From: Thermococcus sp. MV5
GTDB taxonomy: Archaea; Methanobacteriota_B; Thermococci; Thermococcales; Thermococcaceae
Assembly (NCBI RefSeq): GCF_012027425.1
Contig: NZ_SNUE01000005.1
Location: 62,001 to 126,000, forward strand
DNA length: 64,000 nucleotides
Direction of reading: 5' to 3'
This document shows positions 1-8,779 of the stretch, in pieces (within the stretch, counting starts at the first letter, position 1; every line of letters begins with the position of its first letter). The notes below the pieces were generated by a model that worked only from the letters and a program-made list of their open reading frames with translations, did not search any database and was not told the DNA's origin. The position numbers and the translations under genes are program-made.

Positions 1-1
1 C

Positions 2-1387
2 AGAAAAGGGGAAAGGGTCGTAGGTAGTGATGATTGGGCAGCTAGAGGAGGTACAGGCAGTGTTCTAATGAGGGCTCATAATGTAGTTGCTATAATCTTT
101 GGAGGGAAAGCTAAGAAAAAGTTTCCAAAGGAAGATATAGGGAGTATAAAAGTCACAAAACAAATAGTTGAGGGCGTGCATAAAAAACCCATGAATGAAG
201 TTATATCAGAGAAAACAGTCAAGTACAAGTATAATCCAAAACTTAAGACTGGCGGGACTTTTGGAGGGAACTATCCAGCAGAAGGGGATTTTGTCCCCGT
301 TTTAAACTGGCAGATGCCGTATATTCCAAAAGAGGACCGTATTAAGATACATGAGAATATTATGAAGTACTATTGGGAACCATTTAACAAGGAGGCTATT
401 GAAACTAAAAACTGGACCAATTGTGGAGAACCATGTCCTGTAGTATGTAAGAAGTTTAGAAAAGGCCATCATGTAGAATATGAGCCTTATGAAGCCAATG
501 GTCCACTAAGCGGGAGCATAGATATTTATGCAAGTGATATAAGTGTTCACGCGGTTGATGCTATGGGATTTGATGCTATAAGTTTTGGAGGTACTGCAGC
601 TTGGGTCTTGGAGCTTGTTTACAAAGGCTTGTTACAGCCTGAAGAAGTTGGATTGAGTGATAGGCCAGATTTTGACAAGGACTCCTTATTGCTAAAACCA
701 GTTGAAGCTAGTGAAAAGAATGCAAAGCTTGTAGCAGAGCTGGCTCATAGAGTGGCTTTTGCTGAGACAGAGGTAGCAAAGATAATTGGAGAAGGAATAA
801 GAAGAGCGGGCGAGGTATTTGATGAAAAGTTCAAAGACCGACTTGGCTATGGAGAGAGCTTTAAGGACTATGGGGTTTATACTCCACTTGGATCTAATGG
901 AGAAATTGTGCCAACCATGTACTGGGCCATAGGAAACTACATACCACTGCCAATTCAAGGTAGATACTGGACGTTTTATCAATTTGGAGTTTTCCTTGAA
1001 CCAGAGGAACTGGCAAATAAAATTGTGGCAAGTGCTCTTTATGAATACTGGTATGACAATATAGGCTGGTGTAGATTCCATCGTGGTTGGGCAAAGTCAG
1101 TATTAAAAGCCCTCTTTATGGAAGCTTATGGAAAAAATGTCGAAATGGAGGAGCATGCTAAGAAGATGATACGAAAGCTCATAAACTTTGCAAAGAAGGC
1201 TGGATATGAACCGGTTTTCTGGGATTCAATGAGGGTTATAGACTTGATCGCAAAGGGCGCAGAGGAGTTTGGAAACGAAAGATGGGCCGAACGCTTCAAG
1301 AAAGAGAAAGTCGCAACAGCAAAAGAATATCTAAGAAGAGTTCTTGGAGAATACAGCAGAATCTTAAGTGTTGATTGGGTGATTTGA
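2..1387 (+). CDS. gor: Glyceraldehyde-3-phosphate:ferredoxin oxidoreductase (GAPOR), C-terminal 461 residues
   Basis: The reading frame is open from base 2, so the N-terminal part (roughly 190 residues, judged from the ~650-residue family) lies outside the window. This is an AOR-family tungstopterin enzyme: a CGEPCPVVCKKF cysteine motif followed much later by the single cysteine in NIGWCRFHRGWA supplies the four ligands of the [4Fe-4S] cluster. GAPOR oxidises glyceraldehyde 3-phosphate directly to 3-phosphoglycerate and reduces ferredoxin in the modified Embden-Meyerhof pathway of Thermococcales. Assignment to GAPOR rather than another AOR relative rests on overall sequence character and on the triosephosphate isomerase gene 41 bases downstream; the two AOR genes later in the window are clearly different. 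Confidence 0.78.
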   Translation, partial: RKGERVVGSDDWAARGGTGSVLMRAHNVVAIIFGGKAKKKFPKEDIGSIKVTKQIVEGVHKKPMNEVISEKTVKYKYNPKLKTGGTFGGNYPAEGDFVPVLNWQMPYIPKEDRIKIHENIMKYYWEPFNKEAIETKNWTNCGEPCPVVCKKFRKGHHVEYEPYEANGPLSGSIDIYASDISVHAVDAMGFDAISFGGTAAWVLELVYKGLLQPEEVGLSDRPDFDKDSLLLKPVEASEKNAKLVAELAHRVAFAETEVAKIIGEGIRRAGEVFDEKFKDRLGYGESFKDYGVYTPLGSNGEIVPTMYWAIGNYIPLPIQGRYWTFYQFGVFLEPEELANKIVASALYEYWYDNIGWCRFHRGWAKSVLKALFMEAYGKNVEMEEHAKKMIRKLINFAKKAGYEPVFWDSMRVIDLIAKGAEEFGNERWAERFKKEKVATAKEYLRRVLGEYSRILSVDWVI

Positions 1388-1428
1388 TTTTTTAATTATC
1401 TGATTTAGAATTTAAGAGGTGGTTGTAG

Positions 1429-2103
<675 letters not shown>

Positions 2104-2342
2104 CCTTTAAGGATCATTAAATCTGCTTCGATATCTTCAAGGGAGGCATTCCATCCTCCGATTACATACCTTTTTCATTTTCTGTTTCAATAGTGATATT
2201 TGAAATGACTTTTCCTTCGTTTTCAAAGAAATCTATTATTCTTCTTAATTATCATTCCTTTCACCATATAGGCTTCAAATTCTCACGCTCAGCTATTTGG
2301 GGCCAATCATCCTTTCAGCATTGGATTCACTCATCATCGCTT
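2104..2342 (-). pseudogene. Decayed small gene of unknown function
   Basis: Read on the minus strand this interval keeps coding character in three successive frames. It starts with MSESNAERMIGPK, passes through EFEAYMVKGMIIKK, shifts to IIDFFENEGKVISNITIE, and shifts again to YVIGGWNASLEDIEADLMI followed by LKG and a stop at 2104. At least two frameshifts and one stop interrupt it, so no intact product of about 75 residues can be made. I do not recognise the family. It fills the otherwise empty 309-base gap between tpiA and the TauE gene. Confidence 0.6.
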
Positions 2343-2412
2343 TATGTGAATTAGTGGTACTCATATAAATCTTTTTATCCCCCTAGCAAAATAAAAACAA
2401 TGGCGAGTTTGA

Positions 2413-3150
2413 ATGAAGGAAATAGCATTCTTATTGCTTGCACTTTTTGGGGGGTTTGTGGGATCTTTGATGAGCGGTGGGAGTTTAATCACGCTATTTA
2501 TTCTTACTCTTTTAGAGATGCCTACTAAAATGGCTGTGGGGACATTAAAAATGGTGATAGCTATTTTAACTCTTGTTTCTTCGATAATTTACCTTAAGAA
2601 TGGAATATTAAAAAATATGAGGCCTGTTTACATATTAACATTCTCCTCCATTTTAGGCTCTTATTTAGGAAGTTTCTTTTTGCTTGCTATCCCGGAGAAA
2701 CCTGCTAAGATCGTTGTGGCAGGATTCCTTCTGATTGGTGCATATTTTACCCTAAGTGGAGAAGAAGAGAAAGATCCGAGACTTAAGGGTAATCTGTGGC
2801 AGGCAGTAGTGGGATTAACAATTGGGTTTTATATTGGGGTCTTGGGAATAGCATCTACCCTTATACTAATTTCTGCAATTCACTTATTTCTTTCTCTGGA
2901 TATGCTGGAGGCAAATGCTGTTGCTAAGGGTATCATTTTCGTCAATAATTTCATTGCGTTTTTGAATTATGCTTCCCAAGACAGTGTTAACTATTCCCTT
3001 GGTATTCTGTTAGCTTTTCCCATTATTATAGGCTCATGGGTTGGTGCTAAAACTGCAATAAAAATTGGCCCAAAGAAGCTCAAAGTAGTATTTTTCATAA
3101 CGGTTTTATTAACTCTCTTTAAGGTTTTACAAGAACTACTGCCGTTTTAG
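2413..3150 (+). CDS. Sulfite exporter TauE/SafE family membrane protein
   Basis: A 245-residue integral membrane protein with about eight hydrophobic segments in two similar halves, which is the TauE/SafE (DUF81) architecture. The small-residue-rich stretch GGFVGSLMSGGSLI near residue 15 and its counterpart around GLTIGFYIGVLG near residue 138 match the repeated family motif. Members move sulfur oxyanions or organosulfonates, but substrate cannot be read from sequence. The ATG is preceded by a weak GGCGAG site, and a TATA-like run lies near 2370. It appears monocistronic; no sulfur gene is adjacent. Confidence 0.85.
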   Translation: MKEIAFLLLALFGGFVGSLMSGGSLITLFILTLLEMPTKMAVGTLKMVIAILTLVSSIIYLKNGILKNMRPVYILTFSSILGSYLGSFFLLAIPEKPAKIVVAGFLLIGAYFTLSGEEEKDPRLKGNLWQAVVGLTIGFYIGVLGIASTLILISAIHLFLSLDMLEANAVAKGIIFVNNFIAFLNYASQDSVNYSLGILLAFPIIIGSWVGAKTAIKIGPKKLKVVFFITVLLTLFKVLQELLPF

Positions 3151-3281
3151 AAATAGTAAAGGAAATAAAAGACTTGAGGACTTATTTTAGCCCCTCTGAT
3201 TGGACCTCTATGGGGGTATTTGTCGACTGATTTTAACCATTAAAAGCATTTTAAGAGGGTATTTAAATCTTCCGAATCCCA

Positions 3282-3301
3282 TTTCGATAAATTTATAAAC
3301 G
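3282..3301 (+). promoter_or_regulatory. Promoter of the broken MFS gene, duplicated upstream of the intact copy
   Basis: A TTTATAAA TATA box at 3292-3299 sits about 27 bases before the ATG at 3322, which suggests a leaderless transcript. The 20 bases 3282-3301 match 3901-3920, upstream of the intact MFS gene, at 19 of 20 positions, showing that the promoter was duplicated with the gene. Confidence 0.7.
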
Positions 3302-3321
3302 CTACGATTTATAATTCAACC

Positions 3322-3670
3322 ATGTTTGGAGGGTACAACAGAGATGCAAAGCTCCTAATAGCTGCTAATGCAGCAGGACAGTTGTTTCTTCAATTCTCGA
3401 TTTTCATAATGCCCTTTTATCTCAGCGCTTTGGGATATGGGATGGATCAGATGGGAATTCTTCTTCTCAATCCAGACTTTTGTTGGTGGGGTTTTCTTTT
3501 TGTTTGCTGGTCAGGTGTCTCTAAAATTGGGATATAAGAAGACCCTGATATTTGGAGCATTTCTGGGCCTTTTGGAAGGATACTCCAAGTCTTGGCTATT
3601 AATTTCTACGTTCTCGCATTAGGGTTTTTCTTGGTTGGTGCTTTCAACATTTTGAAGAAGGTGAAAAAGA
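3322..3670 (+). pseudogene. Truncated, frameshifted MFS transporter
   Basis: The first 45 or so residues (FGGYNRDAKLLIAANAAG...) align with the start of the intact MFS protein encoded from 3938 (RGFSRDAKLVIVYSFMG...). The frame then shifts near 3475 into a segment with GQVSLKLGYKKTLIFGAF, matching GQISVKLGYRRTILVAVG of the intact protein. It shifts again near 3590 to NFYVLALGFFLVGAFNIL before ending at the GC-rich element that begins near 3671. Only the N-terminal third of the transporter remains, so this is a dead tandem paralogue. Confidence 0.85.
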
Positions 3671-3850
3671 TAACCCCGAGCCTTCCCGCTTTGGCGGGAG
3701 GTAGGGGTAACTGGCCTAAGACCGGGCCGGAGGGGTTCGAAGAACCCTCTTCGAGGGTTGTCCTGATGAGAACCCCTCAAACTTCCCCGCCAATTGGTTA
3801 GGGGGTTCCCGTTGGAACCCACGCCCTTCAAGACGGGGAGGAGGTCAGTG
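3671..3850 (+). mobile_element. Solo IS200/IS605-type right end, potential omega-RNA-like structured element
   Basis: A 180-base GC-rich island in an AT-rich background with nested hairpins. The stems are CCCGC (3685-3689) with GCGGG (3694-3698); an outer GAGGGGTT (3730-3737) with AACCCCTC (3771-3778) enclosing AACCCTC/GAGGGTT (3743-3749, 3753-3759); and GGGTTCC (3803-3809) with GGAACCC (3814-3820). It ends with a 17-base string at 3834-3850 that recurs exactly at 15608-15624. Such 3' ends are typical of tnpB elements in Thermococcales, where the same region can be transcribed as the TnpB guide RNA scaffold. No tnpA or tnpB reading frame is left. It truncates the MFS pseudogene. Confidence 0.7.
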
Positions 3851-3937
3851 CCACTCTGATTTTTTATCTCTTCTTTGCTAGATATAACAAAGTTTAAGCG
3901 TTTCGATAGATTTATAAACGGATAAATAGGAGCAATC

Positions 3938-5104
3938 ATGATGTCGATTCAGAATTATCGTGGTTTCAGCAGAGATGCAAAACTTGTCATAGTTTATTCC
4001 TTTATGGGCTGGTTAGGTGGAAATATAGCGTGGTTTATACTCCCTTTTTATTACTCCTCCCTTGGAATGAACTTCTCTAAAATTGGTGTTCTCTTTTCCA
4101 TTTCAACAATATTCCAAGCCTCCTTGCTTTTAGCTTCGGGACAAATAAGCGTTAAGTTAGGGTATAGAAGGACAATTTTAGTAGCAGTGGGCCTATTTTT
4201 TATTGGCAGGCTCCTTCAGGTTTTTGTGCCCCAATTTTGGGCTTTTGCCCTTGCGTCAGCAATATTTGGTATTGGTATGGCATTAGAAGGGCCTGCATTA
4301 ATGTCTCTCTTGAGTGAAGAGGTAAGTGAGGAGAAAAGACATTATCTTTTTAGTTTAAATGCTGCGTTGGGAACAATTGGGGCAGCATTAGGTATGTATC
4401 TGGGTGGCTTGTTACCAAAGCTCCTAGATGGTTCGAACCCTTATAAGATGACTCTTTTATTCGTTGCTTTATTAATTCCAATTCAAGGAATCTTTATTTT
4501 TCTCGTTTCGCCAGTTTTGGGAAGAGAAGAAAAGAGACTTAAGCTTGAGAGAGAACTTATGATCAAGATTCTTAAATTCTCCCTTCCATCGGCTTTAATA
4601 GGCCTTGGTGCTGGAGTTACGATTCCCTACATGGGTTTATGGTTCAACAAGCGATTTGGGACTAGCCTGGAAAGTATTGGTGGACTTTTTGCACTTCAAC
4701 AGTTTATAATGGGAATTGGAACATTTACCCTTCCAATGATATCAGATAAGTTTGGAAGTGTGAAGACAATAGTGGGCTTTAATGGCAGTGCAACTGCTTT
4801 GATATTGATGATGCCTTTTTCTCCAACTTTCCCTGTGGCCGCATTCATATATACTATTAGAACGATCTTTATGAACATTGTTAACCCAATATGGGATGCC
4901 TTTATGATGCGTTTCTTTACCAAAAAAGAGAGGGCAACAGCTTTGGCCTTGAGGAACCTATCTTGGACAGCTACTTTCGGTATAGGCCAACTTATTGGGG
5001 GAAGAATATTTGATCTCTCTTTAACAATGCCCTTTTTCATAACTGGGGGCCTTTATGCACTTTCCATGGTAACTTTTTGGGTATTGTTTGCCAAGGAAGA
5101 TTAA
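3938..5104 (+). CDS. MFS transporter
   Basis: A 388-residue major facilitator with twelve predicted membrane segments. The family signature between segments 2 and 3 is seen as SGQISVKLGYRRT near residue 68, and the charged central loop (LGREEKRLKLERE) near residue 190 splits the two six-helix halves. Substrate is unknown. A TTTATAAA box at 3911-3918 lies about 27 bases before the ATG, so the message is probably leaderless; a second ATG directly follows the first. The N-terminal third is paralogous to the pseudogene just upstream, separated from it by the IS605-type right end. Confidence 0.9.
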   Translation: MMSIQNYRGFSRDAKLVIVYSFMGWLGGNIAWFILPFYYSSLGMNFSKIGVLFSISTIFQASLLLASGQISVKLGYRRTILVAVGLFFIGRLLQVFVPQFWAFALASAIFGIGMALEGPALMSLLSEEVSEEKRHYLFSLNAALGTIGAALGMYLGGLLPKLLDGSNPYKMTLLFVALLIPIQGIFIFLVSPVLGREEKRLKLERELMIKILKFSLPSALIGLGAGVTIPYMGLWFNKRFGTSLESIGGLFALQQFIMGIGTFTLPMISDKFGSVKTIVGFNGSATALILMMPFSPTFPVAAFIYTIRTIFMNIVNPIWDAFMMRFFTKKERATALALRNLSWTATFGIGQLIGGRIFDLSLTMPFFITGGLYALSMVTFWVLFAKED

Positions 5105-5172
5105 GGAAAGAGTTATAAGTTTCGGTTGGTCTCATTGAATAGTCCCTTCTAAGTTTGTGAGAGGTGTGAGAG

Positions 5173-7395
5173 ATGGTGGTTAAAGATTGTCCTGAATGCT
5201 ATGGAAGCGGGAAAGTAAAAAGCGGTGAGAAAGAGTGTGAAATTTGTAATGGGTGGGGATATGTATCTGCGGATTTCAAAGTAGGGGATAAGCTTAAAGG
5301 TTATCGTAATCTTGAGTACTTCGGAGTAGAGGATGAAGTGGATGAAATTCCATGTCCTGAATGTCATGGAAAAGGTGTTCTGCCTGTTTATGACACATGC
5401 CCTACATGCGGGGGAACAGGAAGAGTTTTAGCGTGTGATATCTGTGGGAAAATTAAAGAGCCTTGGGAACCTGGGATGGAGTCTTCTTGGGTATGTTCTG
5501 AGTGTGAGAGGAGATATAAAGTAGTTTATATTCTAGACAAGACCTGTGATTATGAAGATGTAGAAGTTGGGAAGGTCTACAAGGGTGTTATTGAGAGAGT
5601 GGAACGCTTTGGAGTCTTTGTGGGTCTTAATCCACATATAACAGGTTTAATAAAGAAAAAGGATCTTCTCGGCAGACGAGAGTACAAACCAGGAGAGGAG
5701 ATACTAATCCAAGTTTTAGATGTGAGGCCAGAGAAAAAAGAGGTAGATCTCATAGAGTCTGCTTTAAGACACTATAAAGAGGTCTATGTAAGAAAAGAAC
5801 TTCCAATTACGGAGATTGGAGAGTTAACCAAGGAAATGGCCGGAAAAACTATTAGGATTAGAGGCAAAGTGACTCAAATCCAAGTTACTGGAGGTCCAAC
5901 AGTCTTCACGATAACCGATGGCACTGGTGTGACATGGGCCGCAGCATTTGAGGCTCCTGGAGTTAGGGCATATCCAAGTATTGAGGTTGGGGATATAGTT
6001 GAGATTATCGGCAAAGTTTCCTTTCATGCTGGTGAGATCCAAATAGAGACTAGTGACATGTCTCGCCTATGGGGCCCTGATGCAGCGGAGGTTAAAAAGA
6101 AGATTGAAGAAGAGCTTAACAAAAGGGCACAACCTGAAGACGTTGGCTTTCTTATTAAAAGTGAAGTTTTAGAGAAGCTAAAGCCCAAGATTATGCAAGC
6201 CGCGTTTATAATCAGAAAGGCCGTTTTTGAAGGAAGGCCAATTATTGTGAGACACCATGCTGACACGGATGGATATACCGCTGGTCTTGCACTTGAATAT
6301 GCTATCGTACCTCTTTTAGAGGAATTTTCACCAGATCCCCAGGCAAAATGGAAGTTCTTTAAGAGAAGACCGAGCAGAGCTCCCTTTTATGAACTTGAGG
6401 ACGTGCTTAAAGACATAATTTTCATGATTGAGGACCATGAGAGGTTTGGCGATCCACTTCCACTTCTCGTTATAGTGGATAACGGAGGAACGGTAGAGGA
6501 CATCCCTGCATACAAGCGTATAAAGGCTTATGGGGTCCCAATAGTTGTCGTTGATCATCATGATCCGAGAGAATTCATAAGCGAAGATAAGGCAGCTGTT
6601 GATGAATATGTAGATGTTCATGTGAACCCCCACCTAGTGAAGAGGGGTTATTATGAACTAACAGCGGGGATGCTTGCCACTGAATTAGCACGCTTTATAT
6701 ATCCTCCAGTTGAGGAGAAAATCCGTCATCTTCCAGCAATAGCTGGAACTGGAGATAGGAGCGATGCTCCAGAGTTTAAACAATACTTGAAAATTGCAAA
6801 AGAGGTAAAAGGTCTCGAAGAAGAGGATCTCAAGAAGATAGCAGAAGTCATTGATCATGAAGCATACTATTGGAAATTTATGGATGGACACGGTATCATA
6901 GATGAAATACTTCTTCTTACGGGTAATCTACAAAGGCATAGAAAGTTAATAGACTCTATCTACCCCGAGGTAGTGGAAAAGCAAGAAAAAGCATTAAAAG
7001 CGTCATTACCCCATGTTAAGAGCATTGTGCTACCAAATGGAATAAGGTTTAACACAATAGATATTGAGCTGTACGCTCCGAAGTTTGAGTATCCTGCTCC
7101 AGGAAAGCTCAGTGGGCTAATCCATGACTATTTCAAAGAGCAGCATGGGGAGGATAGCCCGATTTTAACCCTTGCATATGGGCCAGACTTTGCAGTAGTT
7201 AGGGCAAGTGATGGGATGCAGGCTTATAATTTTGATTTAAATCTCATAATAAATGTACTTCAGGAAAAACTACCTGATGCTGGGATTGAGGGTGGTGGCC
7301 ACAGTTTTGCAGGTTCAATAAAATTCTTTGAGGGCAAAAGAAAGGAGGTTCTTGAGGAATTTGCAAAACAAGTGGTAAAACTAAAGAAAACTTAG
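5173..7395 (+). CDS. DHH-family nuclease with DnaJ zinc fingers, S1 and OB domains (HAN-type RecJ-like protein)
   Basis: A 740-residue multidomain protein. Residues 1-115 hold DnaJ-type CxxCxGxG repeats (CPECYGSGK, CEICNGWGY, CPECHGKGV, CPTCGGTGR) plus a further Cys4 site. An S1 RNA-binding domain spans about 125-195, an OB fold about 222-300, and a DHH phosphoesterase core from about 350 with HHADTDGYTAG, VDNGGT, VVDHHDP and AGTGDRSD. GGGHSFAGSIKF at the C-terminal end is the DHHA1 motif. This order is that of the euryarchaeal Hel308-associated nuclease HAN, a 3'-5' exonuclease, and not of the shorter GINS-associated GAN. The GTGTGAGAG leader gives a ribosome binding site. It stands alone between two unrelated genes. 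Confidence 0.8.
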   Translation: MVVKDCPECYGSGKVKSGEKECEICNGWGYVSADFKVGDKLKGYRNLEYFGVEDEVDEIPCPECHGKGVLPVYDTCPTCGGTGRVLACDICGKIKEPWEPGMESSWVCSECERRYKVVYILDKTCDYEDVEVGKVYKGVIERVERFGVFVGLNPHITGLIKKKDLLGRREYKPGEEILIQVLDVRPEKKEVDLIESALRHYKEVYVRKELPITEIGELTKEMAGKTIRIRGKVTQIQVTGGPTVFTITDGTGVTWAAAFEAPGVRAYPSIEVGDIVEIIGKVSFHAGEIQIETSDMSRLWGPDAAEVKKKIEEELNKRAQPEDVGFLIKSEVLEKLKPKIMQAAFIIRKAVFEGRPIIVRHHADTDGYTAGLALEYAIVPLLEEFSPDPQAKWKFFKRRPSRAPFYELEDVLKDIIFMIEDHERFGDPLPLLVIVDNGGTVEDIPAYKRIKAYGVPIVVVDHHDPREFISEDKAAVDEYVDVHVNPHLVKRGYYELTAGMLATELARFIYPPVEEKIRHLPAIAGTGDRSDAPEFKQYLKIAKEVKGLEEEDLKKIAEVIDHEAYYWKFMDGHGIIDEILLLTGNLQRHRKLIDSIYPEVVEKQEKALKASLPHVKSIVLPNGIRFNTIDIELYAPKFEYPAPGKLSGLIHDYFKEQHGEDSPILTLAYGPDFAVVRASDGMQAYNFDLNLIINVLQEKLPDAGIEGGGHSFAGSIKFFEGKRKEVLEEFAKQVVKLKKT

Positions 7396-7442
7396 GGCTT
7401 AAGTTTTTATATTTTTGAAACAACTTCTTATGGGTGGTAACC

Positions 7443-7661
7443 ATGTACCTGGCCGAGTTTAAACTTAGATATGGCTCAAGAAAGTGGTATGTGAGGAGGA
7501 TCATTGAGGCTGATTCTCTTGAGAAAGCTCAAGAGCTTGCAGAGCGCTATGTCAAAGCAATTAACAAAGGAGATGTTATCTGGGAAGTTGCAGACGTGTA
7601 TGAGGTGAAGAAACCTCTCACGATAACCCCAGAAATGGTGGAAATGTTAGAAAAGGCTTAA
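7443..7661 (+). CDS. Small conserved archaeal protein, unknown function
   Basis: A 72-residue protein starting MYLAEFKLRYG. An upstream in-frame GTG at 7434 exists, but GGTGGT at 7433-7438 is well placed for the ATG at 7443, so I prefer that start. The sequence alternates beta-like and helical stretches, with a conserved-looking WYVRRIIEADSLEKAQELAE segment that resembles small proteins carrying a DUF-type alpha/beta fold; I do not recognise a family. A TATA-like TTTTTATATTT lies at 7404-7414. Its stop overlaps the end of the convergent asparaginase gene by four bases. Confidence 0.75.
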   Translation: MYLAEFKLRYGSRKWYVRRIIEADSLEKAQELAERYVKAINKGDVIWEVADVYEVKKPLTITPEMVEMLEKA

Positions 7662-8653
7662 CTTTCTATTTCGTTTACGTAGTTTGTGTGCATTATTTTT
7701 CTTACTTCCTCCACATCTTTCGTGTGCCCAAGTGCCCACATAAGTTTTGTAACAGTTGCTTCCTTTGTCATATCTTTTGCAGGTATGATCCCAGTCTCTA
7801 ATGCCCTTCGTCCTACTTCGTATTTTGTCATATCAACCCCATCGTGGATGGCCTGGGTTGTCATTACCACTGGGATTTTTGGGGCAATTTCTTTTATTTT
7901 ATCCAGTAGGTTTCTCTTTCTATACGGAATGCCTCCAGCTCCGTATCCTTCCAGAACTATCCCCCTATATCCTGTGTTAATGATAGCATCTATAATCTCC
8001 TCGCCTAGTCCAGGAATGATTCTCAAAAACACAACGCGGGGATCGTATTTTATATCCAGTTCAGGCTCACCATTGGGTCTGAATTTTTCTTTGGGGAGAT
8101 TATACAAAATCTTCTCTCCCTTCACATAGGCGACATCGGGATAGTTTATACTCATGAAAGCGTTTAATCCCAAAGCCCTAACTTTAGAAGCTCTACACCC
8201 AAGCATTATTTTGTCCATAAAAGCGACGAAAACTCCTGCAACCTCCTCCATTGCAAACTTTATGGCAGCTTTAAGATTCCTGGGGGCATCACTCCCCTTT
8301 TCCGTAATCGGTAGCATAGAACCGGTTAACACAACTGGCTTGTTAACGTTTCTTAACATGAAACTTAGCATTGAAGCTGTATAACCTAGAGTATCAGTTC
8401 CGTGGGTTATAACTATTCCATCGTATTCATCAAGAGCTTTGAAAACTTCTTTAGCTATAAGTTCCCAATCTTCGGGTTGTATTAAAGTGCTGTCTAGGTT
8501 CAGAATATTGGTTCTATCTATTTTATATCCATTTTCTAATTTTATTCCGGCTAGATTGAGAATCTCGTCAACACTGAAGACACTTTTATAACCTGCTTCA
8601 GTCTTTGCACTTGCGATTGTACCACCGGTGCCAATGATTAAAATTCTTTTCAT
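7658..8653 (-). CDS. ansA: L-asparaginase, type I (cytoplasmic)
   Basis: A 331-residue enzyme that hydrolyses L-asparagine to aspartate and ammonia. Both catalytic threonine motifs are present: GTGGTIAS at residues 8-15 and HGTDTLGYTAS near residue 85; the catalytic Lys lies further on. Length and lack of a signal peptide match the archaeal and cytoplasmic bacterial type I enzymes and not the archaeal GatD subunit, which carries an N-terminal extension. The ATG has a GAGGTTAAAG site. It is monocistronic and convergent with the small gene to its left. Confidence 0.93.
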   Translation of the reverse strand: MKRILIIGTGGTIASAKTEAGYKSVFSVDEILNLAGIKLENGYKIDRTNILNLDSTLIQPEDWELIAKEVFKALDEYDGIVITHGTDTLGYTASMLSFMLRNVNKPVVLTGSMLPITEKGSDAPRNLKAAIKFAMEEVAGVFVAFMDKIMLGCRASKVRALGLNAFMSINYPDVAYVKGEKILYNLPKEKFRPNGEPELDIKYDPRVVFLRIIPGLGEEIIDAIINTGYRGIVLEGYGAGGIPYRKRNLLDKIKEIAPKIPVVMTTQAIHDGVDMTKYEVGRRALETGIIPAKDMTKEATVTKLMWALGHTKDVEEVRKIMHTNYVNEIES

Positions 8654-8779
8654 TCTTTAACCTCCCATTTTTATTTGTGTATTTCTTTTTTAGTCTTTCT
8701 GACAATACTCTATTGAAAACAGAAAGGATTATTGTCATTTGTTTTTATTAGGGATGAAAATAATAGAAAAATGACGGGT

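Noticed and set aside
3619-3939. 106-codon minus-strand open frame across the IS605-type element
   Set aside because: Its proline- and arginine-rich text is a by-product of the GC-rich hairpins; there is no start signal.
5149-5367. Numerous open frames opposite long genes, such as this one
   Set aside because: They are shadows of the strongly coding opposite strand, with no ribosome binding site or family similarity.
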